Positions 23,181 to 31,363 are shown, numbered from the stretch's first letter. The stretch: 34,999 nt of DNA from an uncultured Duncaniella sp. (GCF_910577345.1 NZ_CAJTMT010000034.1:1-34999), one strand, 5' to 3'. Numbers and translations: made by a program. The notes: generated by a model not told the origin, from the sequence alone.

Positions 23181-23365
23181 TTTTGAAAACTGACAACTCA
23201 AAACTCACAACTGAAAACTCAAAACTATCCTGATTGTATTTCATCGGGCATACGCGCTACAGCGCGTCCCTACAATTACGGAGTTGACAGCTAAAAACTT
23301 ACAACTCAAAACTTACAACTCACAACTAAATAACCCACAACTGACAACTCAAAACTCACAACTCC
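23181..23365 (+). repeat. Two 7-bp arrays flanking a GC-rich hairpin repeat, upstream of aroA
   Basis: ACAACTC/AAAACTC arrays at about 23181-23227 and 23279-23365 flank a plus-strand copy of the dispersed hairpin repeat (23248-23273). The second array runs to within a few bases of the aroA start codon and supplies its translation-initiation region. Confidence 0.8.
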
Positions 23366-23366
23366 T

Positions 23367-24626
23367 GTGGACTACAGAATACTACCCCCCGAGGGATTTC
23401 TGGAGGCTCGGCTGAGCCTTCCGCTTTCCAAAAGCATGAGCAATCGTGCGCTGATAATCAATGCTCTCACTCCTGGCGCACGGCCTTTGGAGGAAGTAGC
23501 GGTGTGTGACGATACGGATGCCATGCGCAATGCCCTTGCATCGCAGGAGGCAAAGGAAATCAATATCGGTGCAGCCGGTACGACCATGCGTTTCCTCACA
23601 GCTTACTTTGCAGCCAAGGAGGGTAGCGATCTTCTGCTTGACGGAAGCGAACGTATGCGCCACCGTCCCATCAAGGTGCTTGTCGAAGCTCTGAGAACGC
23701 TCGGCGCAGACATAGAATATGCAGGCGAGGAGGGCTTTCCTCCCTTGCGTATCCGTGGCCGCAGACTTGCCGGTGGAGAACTGAAACTGGATTCATCTGT
23801 CAGCTCGCAATACATTTCCGCTCTCCTGATGATAGCCCCGACAATGAAGGAGGGGCTGAAGCTCACCTTCCTTGGCGAGACCGTCTCGCGTCCGTATATC
23901 CTCATGACTCTGAAAATGATGGAAGATGCCGGAATAGAGAGTGATTATTTTGACGATGTGGTCACCATCAAGCCGCAGACCTACAAGCCTTTTGATTTCA
24001 AGATTGAGGGTGACTGGAGTGCGGCTGCCGCATGGTATGAGATTGATGCAATCTCGTCGGGAGCCGTGACAATCGACAATCTCGCCCGCGAATCCTGTCA
24101 GGGAGACCGTAAACTGGCAGATATTTTCGAACGTCTCGGTGTCACCACCGAATGGGAAGGTGAGGACGGCGGTTCTGACCTCATCCCCTCGCCTGATCAG
24201 GATGCACGGTTGAAAGTCGACTTCTCCGACACTCCCGACTTGGCGCAATATGTGATTGTGACCTGTGTGATGCTCGGAATACCGTTCAGATTCACAGGAC
24301 TTTCCACCCTTGCCATCAAGGAGACTGACCGTGTGAGCGCTCTCACTGCCGAACTTGCCAAAATCGGGGTGATGCTTCAGCCGGAGAGCCGCGATGTGGT
24401 TGCATGGGAAGGTCAGCGTCGTCCGATTGACGCACTGCCGGTATTTGATACCTACGATGACCACAGAATGGCCATGTGTCTTGCTCCGATTTCCATCTTC
24501 CTTCCGGGAATCATCATAAAGGATGTTGAGGTGGTTGCCAAATCCTATCCCGAATTCTGGGATGAGATGCGCAATGCAGGTTTTATCCTTCTCGACGGCG
24601 ATGCACCCCTCCCCGACCCTGAATAA
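23367..24626 (+). CDS. aroA: 3-phosphoshikimate 1-carboxyvinyltransferase (EPSP synthase)
   Basis: AroA transfers enolpyruvate from PEP to shikimate-3-phosphate in the shikimate pathway. The 419-aa protein carries LPLSKSMSNRALII (with the PEP-binding Lys near residue 21), GAAGTTMRFLTA (variant of the N-A-G-T motif), DGSERMRHRPI, SSQYISALLM, IKETDRV and TYDDHRMAM. The GAAGTT replacement of the usual NAGT is a family variant that I believe is common in Bacteroidota. The start appears to be GTG at 23367, because no ATG or TTG gives a better fit to the N-terminus. Repeat DNA abuts the start. Confidence 0.95.
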   Translation: MDYRILPPEGFLEARLSLPLSKSMSNRALIINALTPGARPLEEVAVCDDTDAMRNALASQEAKEINIGAAGTTMRFLTAYFAAKEGSDLLLDGSERMRHRPIKVLVEALRTLGADIEYAGEEGFPPLRIRGRRLAGGELKLDSSVSSQYISALLMIAPTMKEGLKLTFLGETVSRPYILMTLKMMEDAGIESDYFDDVVTIKPQTYKPFDFKIEGDWSAAAAWYEIDAISSGAVTIDNLARESCQGDRKLADIFERLGVTTEWEGEDGGSDLIPSPDQDARLKVDFSDTPDLAQYVIVTCVMLGIPFRFTGLSTLAIKETDRVSALTAELAKIGVMLQPESRDVVAWEGQRRPIDALPVFDTYDDHRMAMCLAPISIFLPGIIIKDVEVVAKSYPEFWDEMRNAGFILLDGDAPLPDPE

Positions 24627-24644
24627 TTTGATTTGCAAGAGGAT

Positions 24645-25046
24645 ATGACAGGTGCTCTAATAATACTTGGCGTGACCCTTCTGACGGGTCTCATACTGTG
24701 GCTCACCCATCGTCCGGGAGATGATTCCGGTGCTGATGAAAGCCCTGAGGCCGATGCTTCTGGCGAGCCGGAGGTGTGCTGCGGTCTTCATGCCGTCTGC
24801 GAGAAGGGACTCAGCCCCGACGGTAAGCCGGTCTATTATGACGATGAGGAGCTTGACCGCTTTTCCGGCCGGGAGCCTGACAGTTATTCGTCTGAGGAGG
24901 AAGAGGAGTTCCGTGAGGTCCTCTACACGCTTCTTCCCGCCGATGTCTATCCCTGGGGTGTTTCCCTCACCCAACGCAACATTGCCCTGCCGTCGGCGCT
25001 GCGCGACGAGTGGGTGATGATGGCCGGAGATGCCGCCGGGCATTGA
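24645..25046 (+). CDS. Small conserved Bacteroidota protein with N-terminal TM helix
   Basis: This 133-aa protein has a transmembrane segment at 4-20 (ALIILGVTLLTGLILWL), an acidic linker, then a conserved-looking core: EVCCGLHAVCEK (three Cys and a His near 43-54), VYYDDEELDRFSGREPDSYSSEEEEEFREVLYTLLPADVYPWGVSLTQRNIALP. I recall similar Bacteroides proteins annotated as phospholipase without clear support, so I make no functional call. The Cys/His group could bind metal, which is notable beside a metal ABC permease. A GCAAGAGG stretch lies just before the ATG; the gene is 18 bp after aroA. Confidence 0.8.
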   Translation: MTGALIILGVTLLTGLILWLTHRPGDDSGADESPEADASGEPEVCCGLHAVCEKGLSPDGKPVYYDDEELDRFSGREPDSYSSEEEEEFREVLYTLLPADVYPWGVSLTQRNIALPSALRDEWVMMAGDAAGH

Positions 25047-25125
25047 GCCCTTTTCTCAGGGTGTGTGACCGGCACCATTAAAATTTTAATTCTGACTATA
25101 TTACTACTACCGTTTCTTCTTCGCT

Positions 25126-25932
25126 GTGGAAATATTCGGATACGATTTCTTTCGCAATGCCTTCGCGGGAATGTTGCTGCTGAGCGTTGCCTCGGCTATC
25201 ATTGGCACCTATATCGTGACACGCCGCCTTGTGTCTATCTCCGGCGGTATCACCCATGCCTGTTTCGGAGGTCTGGGTCTTGGCTACTTTCTGGGTTTGA
25301 ATCCGGTATTGATGGCTGCGGTTTTTGCCGTCGGTTCGTCGTTGGGTGTCCAGTGGATGTCGCGCCGTCACCGCGTGAGGGAGGATTCGGCTATAGCCGT
25401 TGTGTGGGCGCTCGGAATGGCCTTGGGTACGCTTTTTATCTTCCTGACTCCCGGCTATGTCCCGGAGCTTAATGCCTTCCTTTTCGGTAATGTCCTGACG
25501 ATTACGAAGGGAGACCTATGGTCGTTTGCGGCCTTTACGGCTGTGTTGCTGATATTTTTCGCATGTTTCTTCCGCAAGATAGTCATTTGTGCCTTTGACC
25601 CTGACTTTGCCTCCGTGCGGCATCTGCCGGTGGCTTTCATAACGACGGCTATGACCGTTCTGGTTGCAGTCTGCATTGTCCTCACCATCCGTCTGGTCGG
25701 GGTGATGCTGCTCATGTCGATGCTTGCCCTGCCTCAGATGGTCGCCGAGACATTCTGCCACAGATTCAAGTCGATGATGCTGCTTTCAATAGCGGTTTCA
25801 ATGTTCTGTTGCGTGGCGGGACTGCTGCTCGGAACGGTCATCGACGTGCCCTGCTCTGCGCTTATAGTCCTCACTATGACAGGGGCTTATATCTTGGCGA
25901 GGATTTATGCTTTTTTGCGTTTGCGCTCATAA
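25126..25932 (+). CDS. Metal (zinc/manganese-type) ABC transporter permease
   Basis: This 268-aa protein belongs to the ABC-3 family (ZnuB, MntB, TroC): about eight transmembrane helices, GTYIVTRRLVSISGGITHACFGGLGLGYFLG (about 27-57) and, near the end, VGVMLLMSMLALPQMVAETF (about 190-209) with the EAA-like coupling segment. It imports a divalent metal ion with an ATPase and a substrate-binding protein, neither of which is in this window. The start is a GTG at 25126, consistent with the usual N-terminus (IFGYDFFRNAFAG). It follows the small Cys-rich gene by 79 bp. Confidence 0.9.
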   Translation: MEIFGYDFFRNAFAGMLLLSVASAIIGTYIVTRRLVSISGGITHACFGGLGLGYFLGLNPVLMAAVFAVGSSLGVQWMSRRHRVREDSAIAVVWALGMALGTLFIFLTPGYVPELNAFLFGNVLTITKGDLWSFAAFTAVLLIFFACFFRKIVICAFDPDFASVRHLPVAFITTAMTVLVAVCIVLTIRLVGVMLLMSMLALPQMVAETFCHRFKSMMLLSIAVSMFCCVAGLLLGTVIDVPCSALIVLTMTGAYILARIYAFLRLRS

Positions 25933-25992
25933 ATTTCACTAACCTTTTGGCTTCCGGGGTGTTGTTTATTGTAAACGGACAACATCTCGACT

Positions 25993-26259
25993 ATGAAAAA
26001 GAAACACACTTTTAGGCTCATGATCGCTCTCGGAGCGGGAGTGGCGATGTCAGGACTTCTCAGCGGTTGCGCGGGGATGTGGCTTGGCACCGATACAGAC
26101 CTGAACTTCACACAACCGGGCGGATTCGGGATAGATTTAGGTATAGGAGGCCCTATAGGGGGGCCTGCAACACCTCCTCCCCCACCTCCCGGCGGACCAT
26201 TCGGTCCCGGCCCGGGCGGTCCGATGGGTCCCGGCCCCGGAGGGCCACCGCCATTTTAA
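25993..26259 (+). CDS. Tiny Gly/Pro-rich lipoprotein
   Basis: This 88-aa protein has a lipoprotein signal (MKKKHTFRLMIALGAGVAMSGLLSGC, lipobox LSGC with Cys26). After a short acidic part (MWLGTDTDLNFTQPGGFGID) it becomes a Gly/Pro low-complexity tail (GGPIGGPATPPPPPPGG, then GPGPGGPMGPGPGGPPPF). It is likely surface-anchored or periplasmic. No known function; the tail may be an extended spacer. It lies 60 bp after the permease. Confidence 0.7.
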   Translation: MKKKHTFRLMIALGAGVAMSGLLSGCAGMWLGTDTDLNFTQPGGFGIDLGIGGPIGGPATPPPPPPGGPFGPGPGGPMGPGPGGPPPF

Positions 26260-26263
26260 TTGG

Positions 26264-26345
26264 AGAATAAGGCAGATAGGGCTGATAAGTCAAATAGGGC
26301 TAATAGGCCAAATAGGGCTGATAGGTCAAATAAGGACGATAAGTT
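26264..26345 (+). repeat. GATAGGGCTGATAGGTCAAATA-type tandem repeat
   Basis: Four or five degenerate 17-18 bp units (such as AATAGGGCTGATAGGTCA) fill the gap and touch the next promoter's -33 box. The complementary TTATTAGCCCTATTAGCC pattern occurs at 343-381. Confidence 0.7.
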
Positions 26346-26376
26346 TTGACGGGCTTGTGGATTTTTCGTAATTTTG
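26345..26376 (+). promoter_or_regulatory. Promoter of the 686-aa protein gene
   Basis: TTTG (26345-26348) and TAATTTTG (26369-26376) are 20 bp apart, a match to the Bacteroidota consensus; the ATG at 26406 is 29 nt downstream. Confidence 0.75.
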
Positions 26377-26405
26377 TCACTCAATCCACAGTCAATATTA
26401 GTTTT

Positions 26406-28466
26406 ATGTCTCAATATTCCTACCTGCACATCGCCCTGAGAGGCGAACTTCAGGGAGCAACACGAACCATTTATTCCTATCCTGCCTCCGGCAGCGAGAT
26501 TGATCCGCGTTGGAATTCAACTATGGTTGAGCCGGGCGCGGCAATCAAACGTTTTCTGAATGCTACTGAATGTTACATACTCCAGTCCTCTCCATTAGGC
26601 CACTATTTTTCTCTGATTACCCGCAACACGATGAATCCGGAGCGTGGCTACATGATGATTTCGATCCTCGTGGACAATGGCTGCGCCCTGACGGGCCGTC
26701 AGCTCATGAATGCCTTTACGAATCTGAAAAAGGCTTTCATAGAGGAGGAGAATCTGACAGACGAGGCTGTCGAGGAGGCTCTTGCAGCCGCATCTGTACC
26801 CGAGGAGCCGCTGAGGCTTGAGGCATGGATGTATCATGAGCCGGCAGAGGGTGTCCAGCTTCAGGAAGCCGCCTACCGCACGTTCATCTCGCAGCAGGAA
26901 CTGGAGTCAATCTTCTCGTTCCCCTATCAGCCGGACTACAGCTCATATCGTTGCATCATAGTGGTCTCGGCTACCACTTCATTGCGTCCGGGTGTGAAGA
27001 TGCCCCGCATAACGGTGCCTATCCGCAAACTCTACTCCGTTGTGTGTCACGACGGTGTCACAGCTTCCAGCACTCAGGTCTACGACGGTGACCGTCTGGA
27101 GCTTTGCTTCCACAAGGAGGGCTTCAAGGAGCACAAGGAGAATGTGATTGTCGGAACTCCGTCGGCCTACACAAAGTATGAGGGCTCGACGATTCTGGTG
27201 CGCACCGCACAGCAGACCGGTATCCGTTTCGAACGCCGTATCCCCGTGAAGGTTCTTTCAGCCAAGGGTGCGCCCCTCAACGGCTACACAATCACTCTCA
27301 ACGGCCGTCCGGTCAACACGATGGAGCCTTGCATTGTCCTCTACGAGAAGGATCTGCAGCCCGGGACTGAGGTCGACATCCATGTGCAGTCCAACAACTA
27401 CCGTTCGCTCAAACTGAAAAAGCCTGCCGAGGAGATGCTTGTCACCGAGGAGCTTGAACTTGTCATGCAGCCTGTCGAGCAGGGTGTCACCCTGCGTCTT
27501 GATTTCGGCGATGGCCGGGTGTTTGAGCAGCAGATTTCGATTGAAAAGAATACTCCCGAATATAATCGCCTCCATTCAGGCAATTTCCACGGTTTCCGCG
27601 CCCATCGTCAGGTCACCGAGGATGACAGTGAGGTCTACAATGTCGATGTCCGCATCACGAGCCGTCCCGTCGCTCCCAATTTCGAATCGGCGCGCGGAGA
27701 AAGCTCCTCATCGACTGAAACTGCGGGGAAAGCTCCTGTGTTTGAGAATGTTTCGGCTGATGCTAAGCCCGAACGCCCGAAAATCGACACCACTCTTCCA
27801 AAAGCTGAGAAAACAGAGCCGGAGGAGCGTGAGGAACAGCCCAAGGAGACGCGTAAGCCCGTCTATCCCGATTATGATTCGAATGATGACGAGGATGACG
27901 ACGACAGCTCTTCGACGAAGGGTTCAGGCCGACGTAAGATGTTCATCTACGGTGGTCTTGCCGTGATTCTTCTGGTAATTGCGGCTGCTGTCTTCCTGCC
28001 CGGCTACACCGGAAATGAGGATGATCCCTCCCCTGCCGAGGAACTCACCGCTATCGACGGTTCAGAGGCTCCTGCACCTGTGGCAATGACTGCCGAGGAG
28101 ACTGAGGATGTCAGCTATCTCAACTCATATCCCGTCTGGGAAGTGGCCAAGCTCAAAAGCCAGATGGGCAAGAGTCTCATCGAAGCTATCGAGGCAGGCG
28201 ACATTGATGCTGTTGTCAACAATGACTACTTTACCGTCGCAGGCCGTGCTACAAATGACAAGGCTCTCCTTTTCGTGGACCTTATCTGGAAGGCCAAGGG
28301 TTCATTCAGCGAAGCCAGCAACCGCCGCCTGATGCGTTCGGCCGTCAAGGATGGTCAGCTTGACCTCAAGAAGTTCTCCGACAATCTTGCCAAGCGCCGT
28401 CCTGCCGAGAAGGAGAACACCGCTCCCCGCCCCTCGAAGCCCGGTGCGGCTCCTGCAGCAATGTAA
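26406..28466 (+). CDS. Large single-pass membrane protein, unknown function
   Basis: This 686-aa protein has three parts. Residues 1-430 are a folded, probably cytoplasmic region (MSQYSYLHIALRGELQG at the start, with beta-rich Ig-like segments at about 280-400 such as VDIHVQSNNYRSLKLKK). Residues 430-520 are a highly charged linker (KAEKTEPEEREEQPKETRK, then NDDEDDDDSSS). A transmembrane helix lies near 522-541 (MFIYGGLAVILLVIAAAVFL), followed by an outer segment of about 145 residues. The start is ATG 26406, after a good promoter, rather than the TTG at 26346 which overlaps the promoter. No family recognised. The OmpA-like gene follows after 82 bp and the two may be functionally linked at the envelope. 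Confidence 0.78.
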   Translation: MSQYSYLHIALRGELQGATRTIYSYPASGSEIDPRWNSTMVEPGAAIKRFLNATECYILQSSPLGHYFSLITRNTMNPERGYMMISILVDNGCALTGRQLMNAFTNLKKAFIEEENLTDEAVEEALAAASVPEEPLRLEAWMYHEPAEGVQLQEAAYRTFISQQELESIFSFPYQPDYSSYRCIIVVSATTSLRPGVKMPRITVPIRKLYSVVCHDGVTASSTQVYDGDRLELCFHKEGFKEHKENVIVGTPSAYTKYEGSTILVRTAQQTGIRFERRIPVKVLSAKGAPLNGYTITLNGRPVNTMEPCIVLYEKDLQPGTEVDIHVQSNNYRSLKLKKPAEEMLVTEELELVMQPVEQGVTLRLDFGDGRVFEQQISIEKNTPEYNRLHSGNFHGFRAHRQVTEDDSEVYNVDVRITSRPVAPNFESARGESSSSTETAGKAPVFENVSADAKPERPKIDTTLPKAEKTEPEEREEQPKETRKPVYPDYDSNDDEDDDDSSSTKGSGRRKMFIYGGLAVILLVIAAAVFLPGYTGNEDDPSPAEELTAIDGSEAPAPVAMTAEETEDVSYLNSYPVWEVAKLKSQMGKSLIEAIEAGDIDAVVNNDYFTVAGRATNDKALLFVDLIWKAKGSFSEASNRRLMRSAVKDGQLDLKKFSDNLAKRRPAEKENTAPRPSKPGAAPAAM

Positions 28467-28548
28467 AGGATTAAACCTTTTGCCTAAGCATCAGTCAAAT
28501 ATATTATAATCAGATATTCAACATCAAATTAATTAACACTACTGAATT

Positions 28549-29412
28549 ATGAGACTACGCGCATTGACAATCGCAGCAGTAGCAGCTATGTTGGGATTCA
28601 CCGGTTGTGTGAGCAACAAGAAATATGTTGCTCTCCAGGCCGAACACGATTCACTGCAGAAGCAGTACAATGCCTCGCAGGTGGAGCTTGCCGAGACCCG
28701 TGCCAACGGCAAGAGCCTCGAAAGCCTTCTTGCTCAGGCAAGAGCCAACAATGAGGAGCTGAAGCGCAGCTATGCCGCTCTCCAGAAGTCGCTCGACAAC
28801 AGTATCAACCAGAACACTCAGGGCAATGTCAACATCTCCAAGCTCGTTGACGAAATCAACGCTTCAAACCGCTATATCAAGCAGCTTGTTGATGCCAAAT
28901 CAAAGTCTGACTCCCTCAACCTCGCCCTCACCACCAAGCTCACCCGTTCGCTCGATTCAAGCGAGATGGACGACGTGAATGTGAAGGTGCTCAAAGGCGT
29001 GGTATATATCTCGCTTGCCGACAATATGCTTTTCCAGTCGGGTAGCTACGACGTGAATTCACGCGCTATGGAGACCCTCGGCAAGATTGCCAAGATTATC
29101 AAGGACTACGGTGACTATGATGTGCTTGTTGAAGGTAACACCGACCCTGTGCCCATCAACCGCACCAATATCCGCAACAACTGGGACCTCAGCGCACTCC
29201 GTGCAAGCTCTATCGTGCAGGTGCTCCAGAACGATTTCGGCATCGATCCTTCGCGTCTGACAGCCGCCGGACGTGGCGAGTTCAACCCCGTGGCCGACAA
29301 TTCGACCGAAGTTGGCCGTCAGCGTAACCGCCGCACCGAAATCATCATCACTCCGAAGCTCGACCAGTTCCTTGACCTCATCGACAAGGCTCCGGAGACC
29401 AACGAACAGTAA
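28549..29412 (+). CDS. OmpA-family lipoprotein
   Basis: This 287-aa protein has a lipoprotein signal (lipobox FTGC, Cys20), a long coiled coil (about 28-130, including SLQKQYNASQVELAETRANGKSLE) and a C-terminal OmpA/MotB peptidoglycan-binding domain (about 150-272): VYISLADNMLFQSGSYDVNS, VLVEGNTDPVPINR, NWDLSALRASSIVQVLQ and GRGEFNPVADNSTEVGRQRNRRTEI. The NTD-P-I-N-x-x and NRRTE motifs contain the expected Asp and Arg for the diaminopimelate contact. It probably links the outer membrane to the cell wall. A hairpin terminator follows 32 bp after the stop. Confidence 0.93.
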   Translation: MRLRALTIAAVAAMLGFTGCVSNKKYVALQAEHDSLQKQYNASQVELAETRANGKSLESLLAQARANNEELKRSYAALQKSLDNSINQNTQGNVNISKLVDEINASNRYIKQLVDAKSKSDSLNLALTTKLTRSLDSSEMDDVNVKVLKGVVYISLADNMLFQSGSYDVNSRAMETLGKIAKIIKDYGDYDVLVEGNTDPVPINRTNIRNNWDLSALRASSIVQVLQNDFGIDPSRLTAAGRGEFNPVADNSTEVGRQRNRRTEIIITPKLDQFLDLIDKAPETNEQ

Positions 29413-29444
29413 CCCTCCGTCAAGGGATACAAAAGAACATAAAG

Positions 29445-29479
29445 AAGGGATTATGCCGGTCAATACGGCGTAATCCCTT
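29445..29479 (+). terminator. Terminator of the OmpA-like gene
   Basis: A 14-bp stem (29445-29458 with 29466-29479, one G-T wobble) encloses a 7-nt loop. The T-tract after it is short (TTTGTTGT), so the call is moderate. Confidence 0.6.
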
Positions 29480-29499
29480 TGTTGTCAATGCAGGAAACC

Positions 29500-29606
29500 A
29501 AGGGTACATAAATTCAGAAAAGGCATAAATTACAGATTAATGTAAATCGTATAATCCGATATATCCAAACATATAATTTATGCCGTTTATGAATTTATGT
29601 ACCCTT
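29500..29606. repeat. Long inverted-repeat element, copy P3
   Basis: Arms of 33 bp (29500-29532 and 29574-29606) pair except for a few bases; the ends read AAGGGTACATAAATTC. The inner 42 bp (containing ATAATCCGATATATCCAAA) are nearly identical to those of copy P4, so the two are true copies. Confidence 0.88.
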
Positions 29607-30003
29607 TTTATTAAACTGCAATATGGCATGTGGAACGGGCAATCGGAACAGTTAAACCGCGAAGCGGTGATGCGATGGTAGCCCCACCACGAGCGGACCG
29701 AATGAAGGCCGCAGGCCGTAATGAGGGGAGCGAGGCGTGGGGTTGGGTAGATTTTTTTCTAATGCCTTCGGAGAAGGCTGGCAATCAATCATCTCCGTTG
29801 CGAATTGACGGACATCTTCGATGCCCATTTTCGGGTGTGTTACCATTTACCCCACGCCTCACTCCGGTGCATGGTTTCGGCCTGCGGCCTCACCTTGCAC
29901 CTACGCTCGTGGTGGGGCTACCATCATATCACCGCTTCGCGGTTTAACTGTTCCGATCGCCGGCGGGTGCCTGTCCACATGCCGGATTGCGGCTTAATAA
30001 AAA
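29606..30003. repeat. Large compound palindrome (about 400 bp)
   Basis: The left side 29606-29740 and right side 29850-30003 are imperfect reverse complements: TTATTAA ends, GGCATGTGGA (29625-29634) against TCCACATGCC (29974-29983), GGAACAGTTAAACCGCGAAG against its complement, then GGTAGCCCCACCACGAGCG against its complement. Each side also has small hairpins (ACCGCGAAGCGGT, GGCCGCAGGCC). About 100 bp in the centre is unpaired. No plausible gene. Confidence 0.85.
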
Positions 30004-30027
30004 TTGGTACATAAATTACAAATTAAT

Positions 30028-30130
30028 AGGTACATAAATTCATAAATGACATAAATTACGGATTAATATAAATCATATAATCCGATATATCCAAATCTGT
30101 AATTTATGCCATTTATGAATTTATGGACCT
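30028..30130. repeat. Long inverted-repeat element, copy P4
   Basis: Arms of 32 bp (30028-30059 and 30099-30130) pair with few mismatches. An extra half-arm (GGTACATAAATTAC) lies at 30006-30019. The element ends 10 bp past the stop codon of the convergent DUF4230 gene and may serve as its terminator. Confidence 0.85.
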
Positions 30131-30139
30131 TTAAAATGC

Positions 30140-30751
30140 TTATTTTGAATTTATAGATGTTGTCGGGGCGTTGTAGCCATCGGGGCGGAGGTCAATGACG
30201 GTGATTGTGGGGTCCATCATGGCGAGGAGGCGTGAGAGAGTTTCGACGGCTGAGGCGCGGGCACGGCGGACATAGCCTTTCTCGTAGAATGAATCCTTGT
30301 AGCGTTCGGCCATACGGCGCTTGATGGCGCTTTCCTCGGCAGAGGTCATCTTGCGGAAGCCGGGAAAACGTGCATCCCAGGTGTCGATGACCTCGTAGGA
30401 ATTGTCGGCTGTCGATTCATAGACCTCAATTTCCTCAGGGGGTAGAATGATGGTGATTGAATCGTTTTTCACTTGATAGTCAAGATTTTCGAGATTGAAG
30501 CGGATATACCCGTTGATGGTGTTGCGGGCAAATATCCATTTGCCGTTGATGGAATCCTTTATGGCTACGTCGTCGCGCACTTCAATCGAACACAGCTTGA
30601 CCATATCCTTTATTTCCGTGAGACGGGTTTCGGACACGGTCATGTTGGTCGAGCCGACACCGCTGCGCCATATCAGCAGACCGGCTCCGAGCAGTCCTGC
30701 AATCAGCAGGAGAGCGCCGAAAATGTAAAGTCCTATATATTTTTTGAACAT
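30140..30751 (-). CDS. DUF4230 protein, membrane-anchored
   Basis: This 203-aa protein has an N-terminal transmembrane helix (YIGLYIFGALLLIAGLLGAGLLIW, about 5-28) and a DUF4230 domain: LTEIKDMVKLCSIEVRDDVAIKDSINGKWIFARNTINGYIRFNLENLDYQV, the beta segment SITIILPPEEIEVYES and the helical end (AEESAIKRRMAERYKDSFYEKGYVRRARASAVETLSRLL). DUF4230 proteins are common in Bacteroidota and have no settled function. It follows another DUF4230 gene by 21 bp on the same strand, so the pair probably forms a complex or came from a duplication. Confidence 0.82.
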   Translation of the reverse strand: MFKKYIGLYIFGALLLIAGLLGAGLLIWRSGVGSTNMTVSETRLTEIKDMVKLCSIEVRDDVAIKDSINGKWIFARNTINGYIRFNLENLDYQVKNDSITIILPPEEIEVYESTADNSYEVIDTWDARFPGFRKMTSAEESAIKRRMAERYKDSFYEKGYVRRARASAVETLSRLLAMMDPTITVIDLRPDGYNAPTTSINSK

Positions 30752-30772
30752 AGTGATTGAGTGTTTGACTGG

Positions 30773-31363
30773 TTAGTTGCGGAAAGTGATTTCGCTGTCG
30801 TAGCCCTTGTCTTTCAGGAGAATGGAGAAGAATCCGCGGGCTTTCGACTGTGCTTCCTTAATGAGCATGGAGCGATATTCAGGATTTTTGCGTATATCCT
30901 CCCTGAGCGATTTGCTCATTTTGTCCTTCAACTGGGCGCGTTCCTGAGCTGTTATCTGTGAGCGCATACCGCTGACACGGTAGTGCTCCTCGGTGACCCC
31001 GACATCGCGGCCGATATATTGGGTCTGCACCGGCGGGAGTGTGAGTTTGACGAGCTTGCGCTTCTCGTCGACCACCACGTCGGCATCCCGCAGCTCGCCG
31101 AGGTCGATGTATGCTTCAATGTAGGTGTGGAAAGAATAGGCAGCGATGCGGTCGCCGAATTTAAACTCATTGACAAAGGCATCAAGACCCTTTGCCCCCA
31201 CGTCGCTGATGGTTCCGACCTTGTTGAGCGACATTTCGGCCAGAACGAGCTTCTGCACGTCCTGAAGCTCATGAAACACATTGACTTCCTTCTTTTCCGT
31301 ACACGCGACAGTCAGCAAAGTGCCAACCATCATGCACCCTAATAATCTGAGTGTTCGGTTCAT
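30773..31363 (-). CDS. DUF4230 lipoprotein
   Basis: This 196-aa protein has a lipoprotein signal (LLTVAC, Cys21) in place of the transmembrane anchor of its neighbour. The DUF4230 features are ELQDVQKLVLAEMSLNKVGTISDVG, FGDRIAAYSFHTYIEAYIDLGELRD, LVKLTLPPVQTQYI and the helical end (AQERAQLKDKMSKSLREDIRKNPEYRSMLIKEAQSKARGFFSILLKDKGYDSEITF). It is the first gene of the two-gene operon. One partner tethered to the outer membrane by lipid and one to the inner membrane is possible. Upstream DNA (31364-31450) is AT-rich, with a poor promoter match on the minus strand. Confidence 0.82.
   Translation of the reverse strand: MNRTLRLLGCMMVGTLLTVACTEKKEVNVFHELQDVQKLVLAEMSLNKVGTISDVGAKGLDAFVNEFKFGDRIAAYSFHTYIEAYIDLGELRDADVVVDEKRKLVKLTLPPVQTQYIGRDVGVTEEHYRVSGMRSQITAQERAQLKDKMSKSLREDIRKNPEYRSMLIKEAQSKARGFFSILLKDKGYDSEITFRN

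Noticed and set aside
29630..29947. Short frames within the large palindrome (a NEGSEAWGW-type peptide)
   Set aside because: Frames on both strands end in nearly the same peptide (VVGLPS-HHRFAV), which is a direct result of the inverted repeat. Such frames are commonly annotated in repeats and are unlikely to be real genes.
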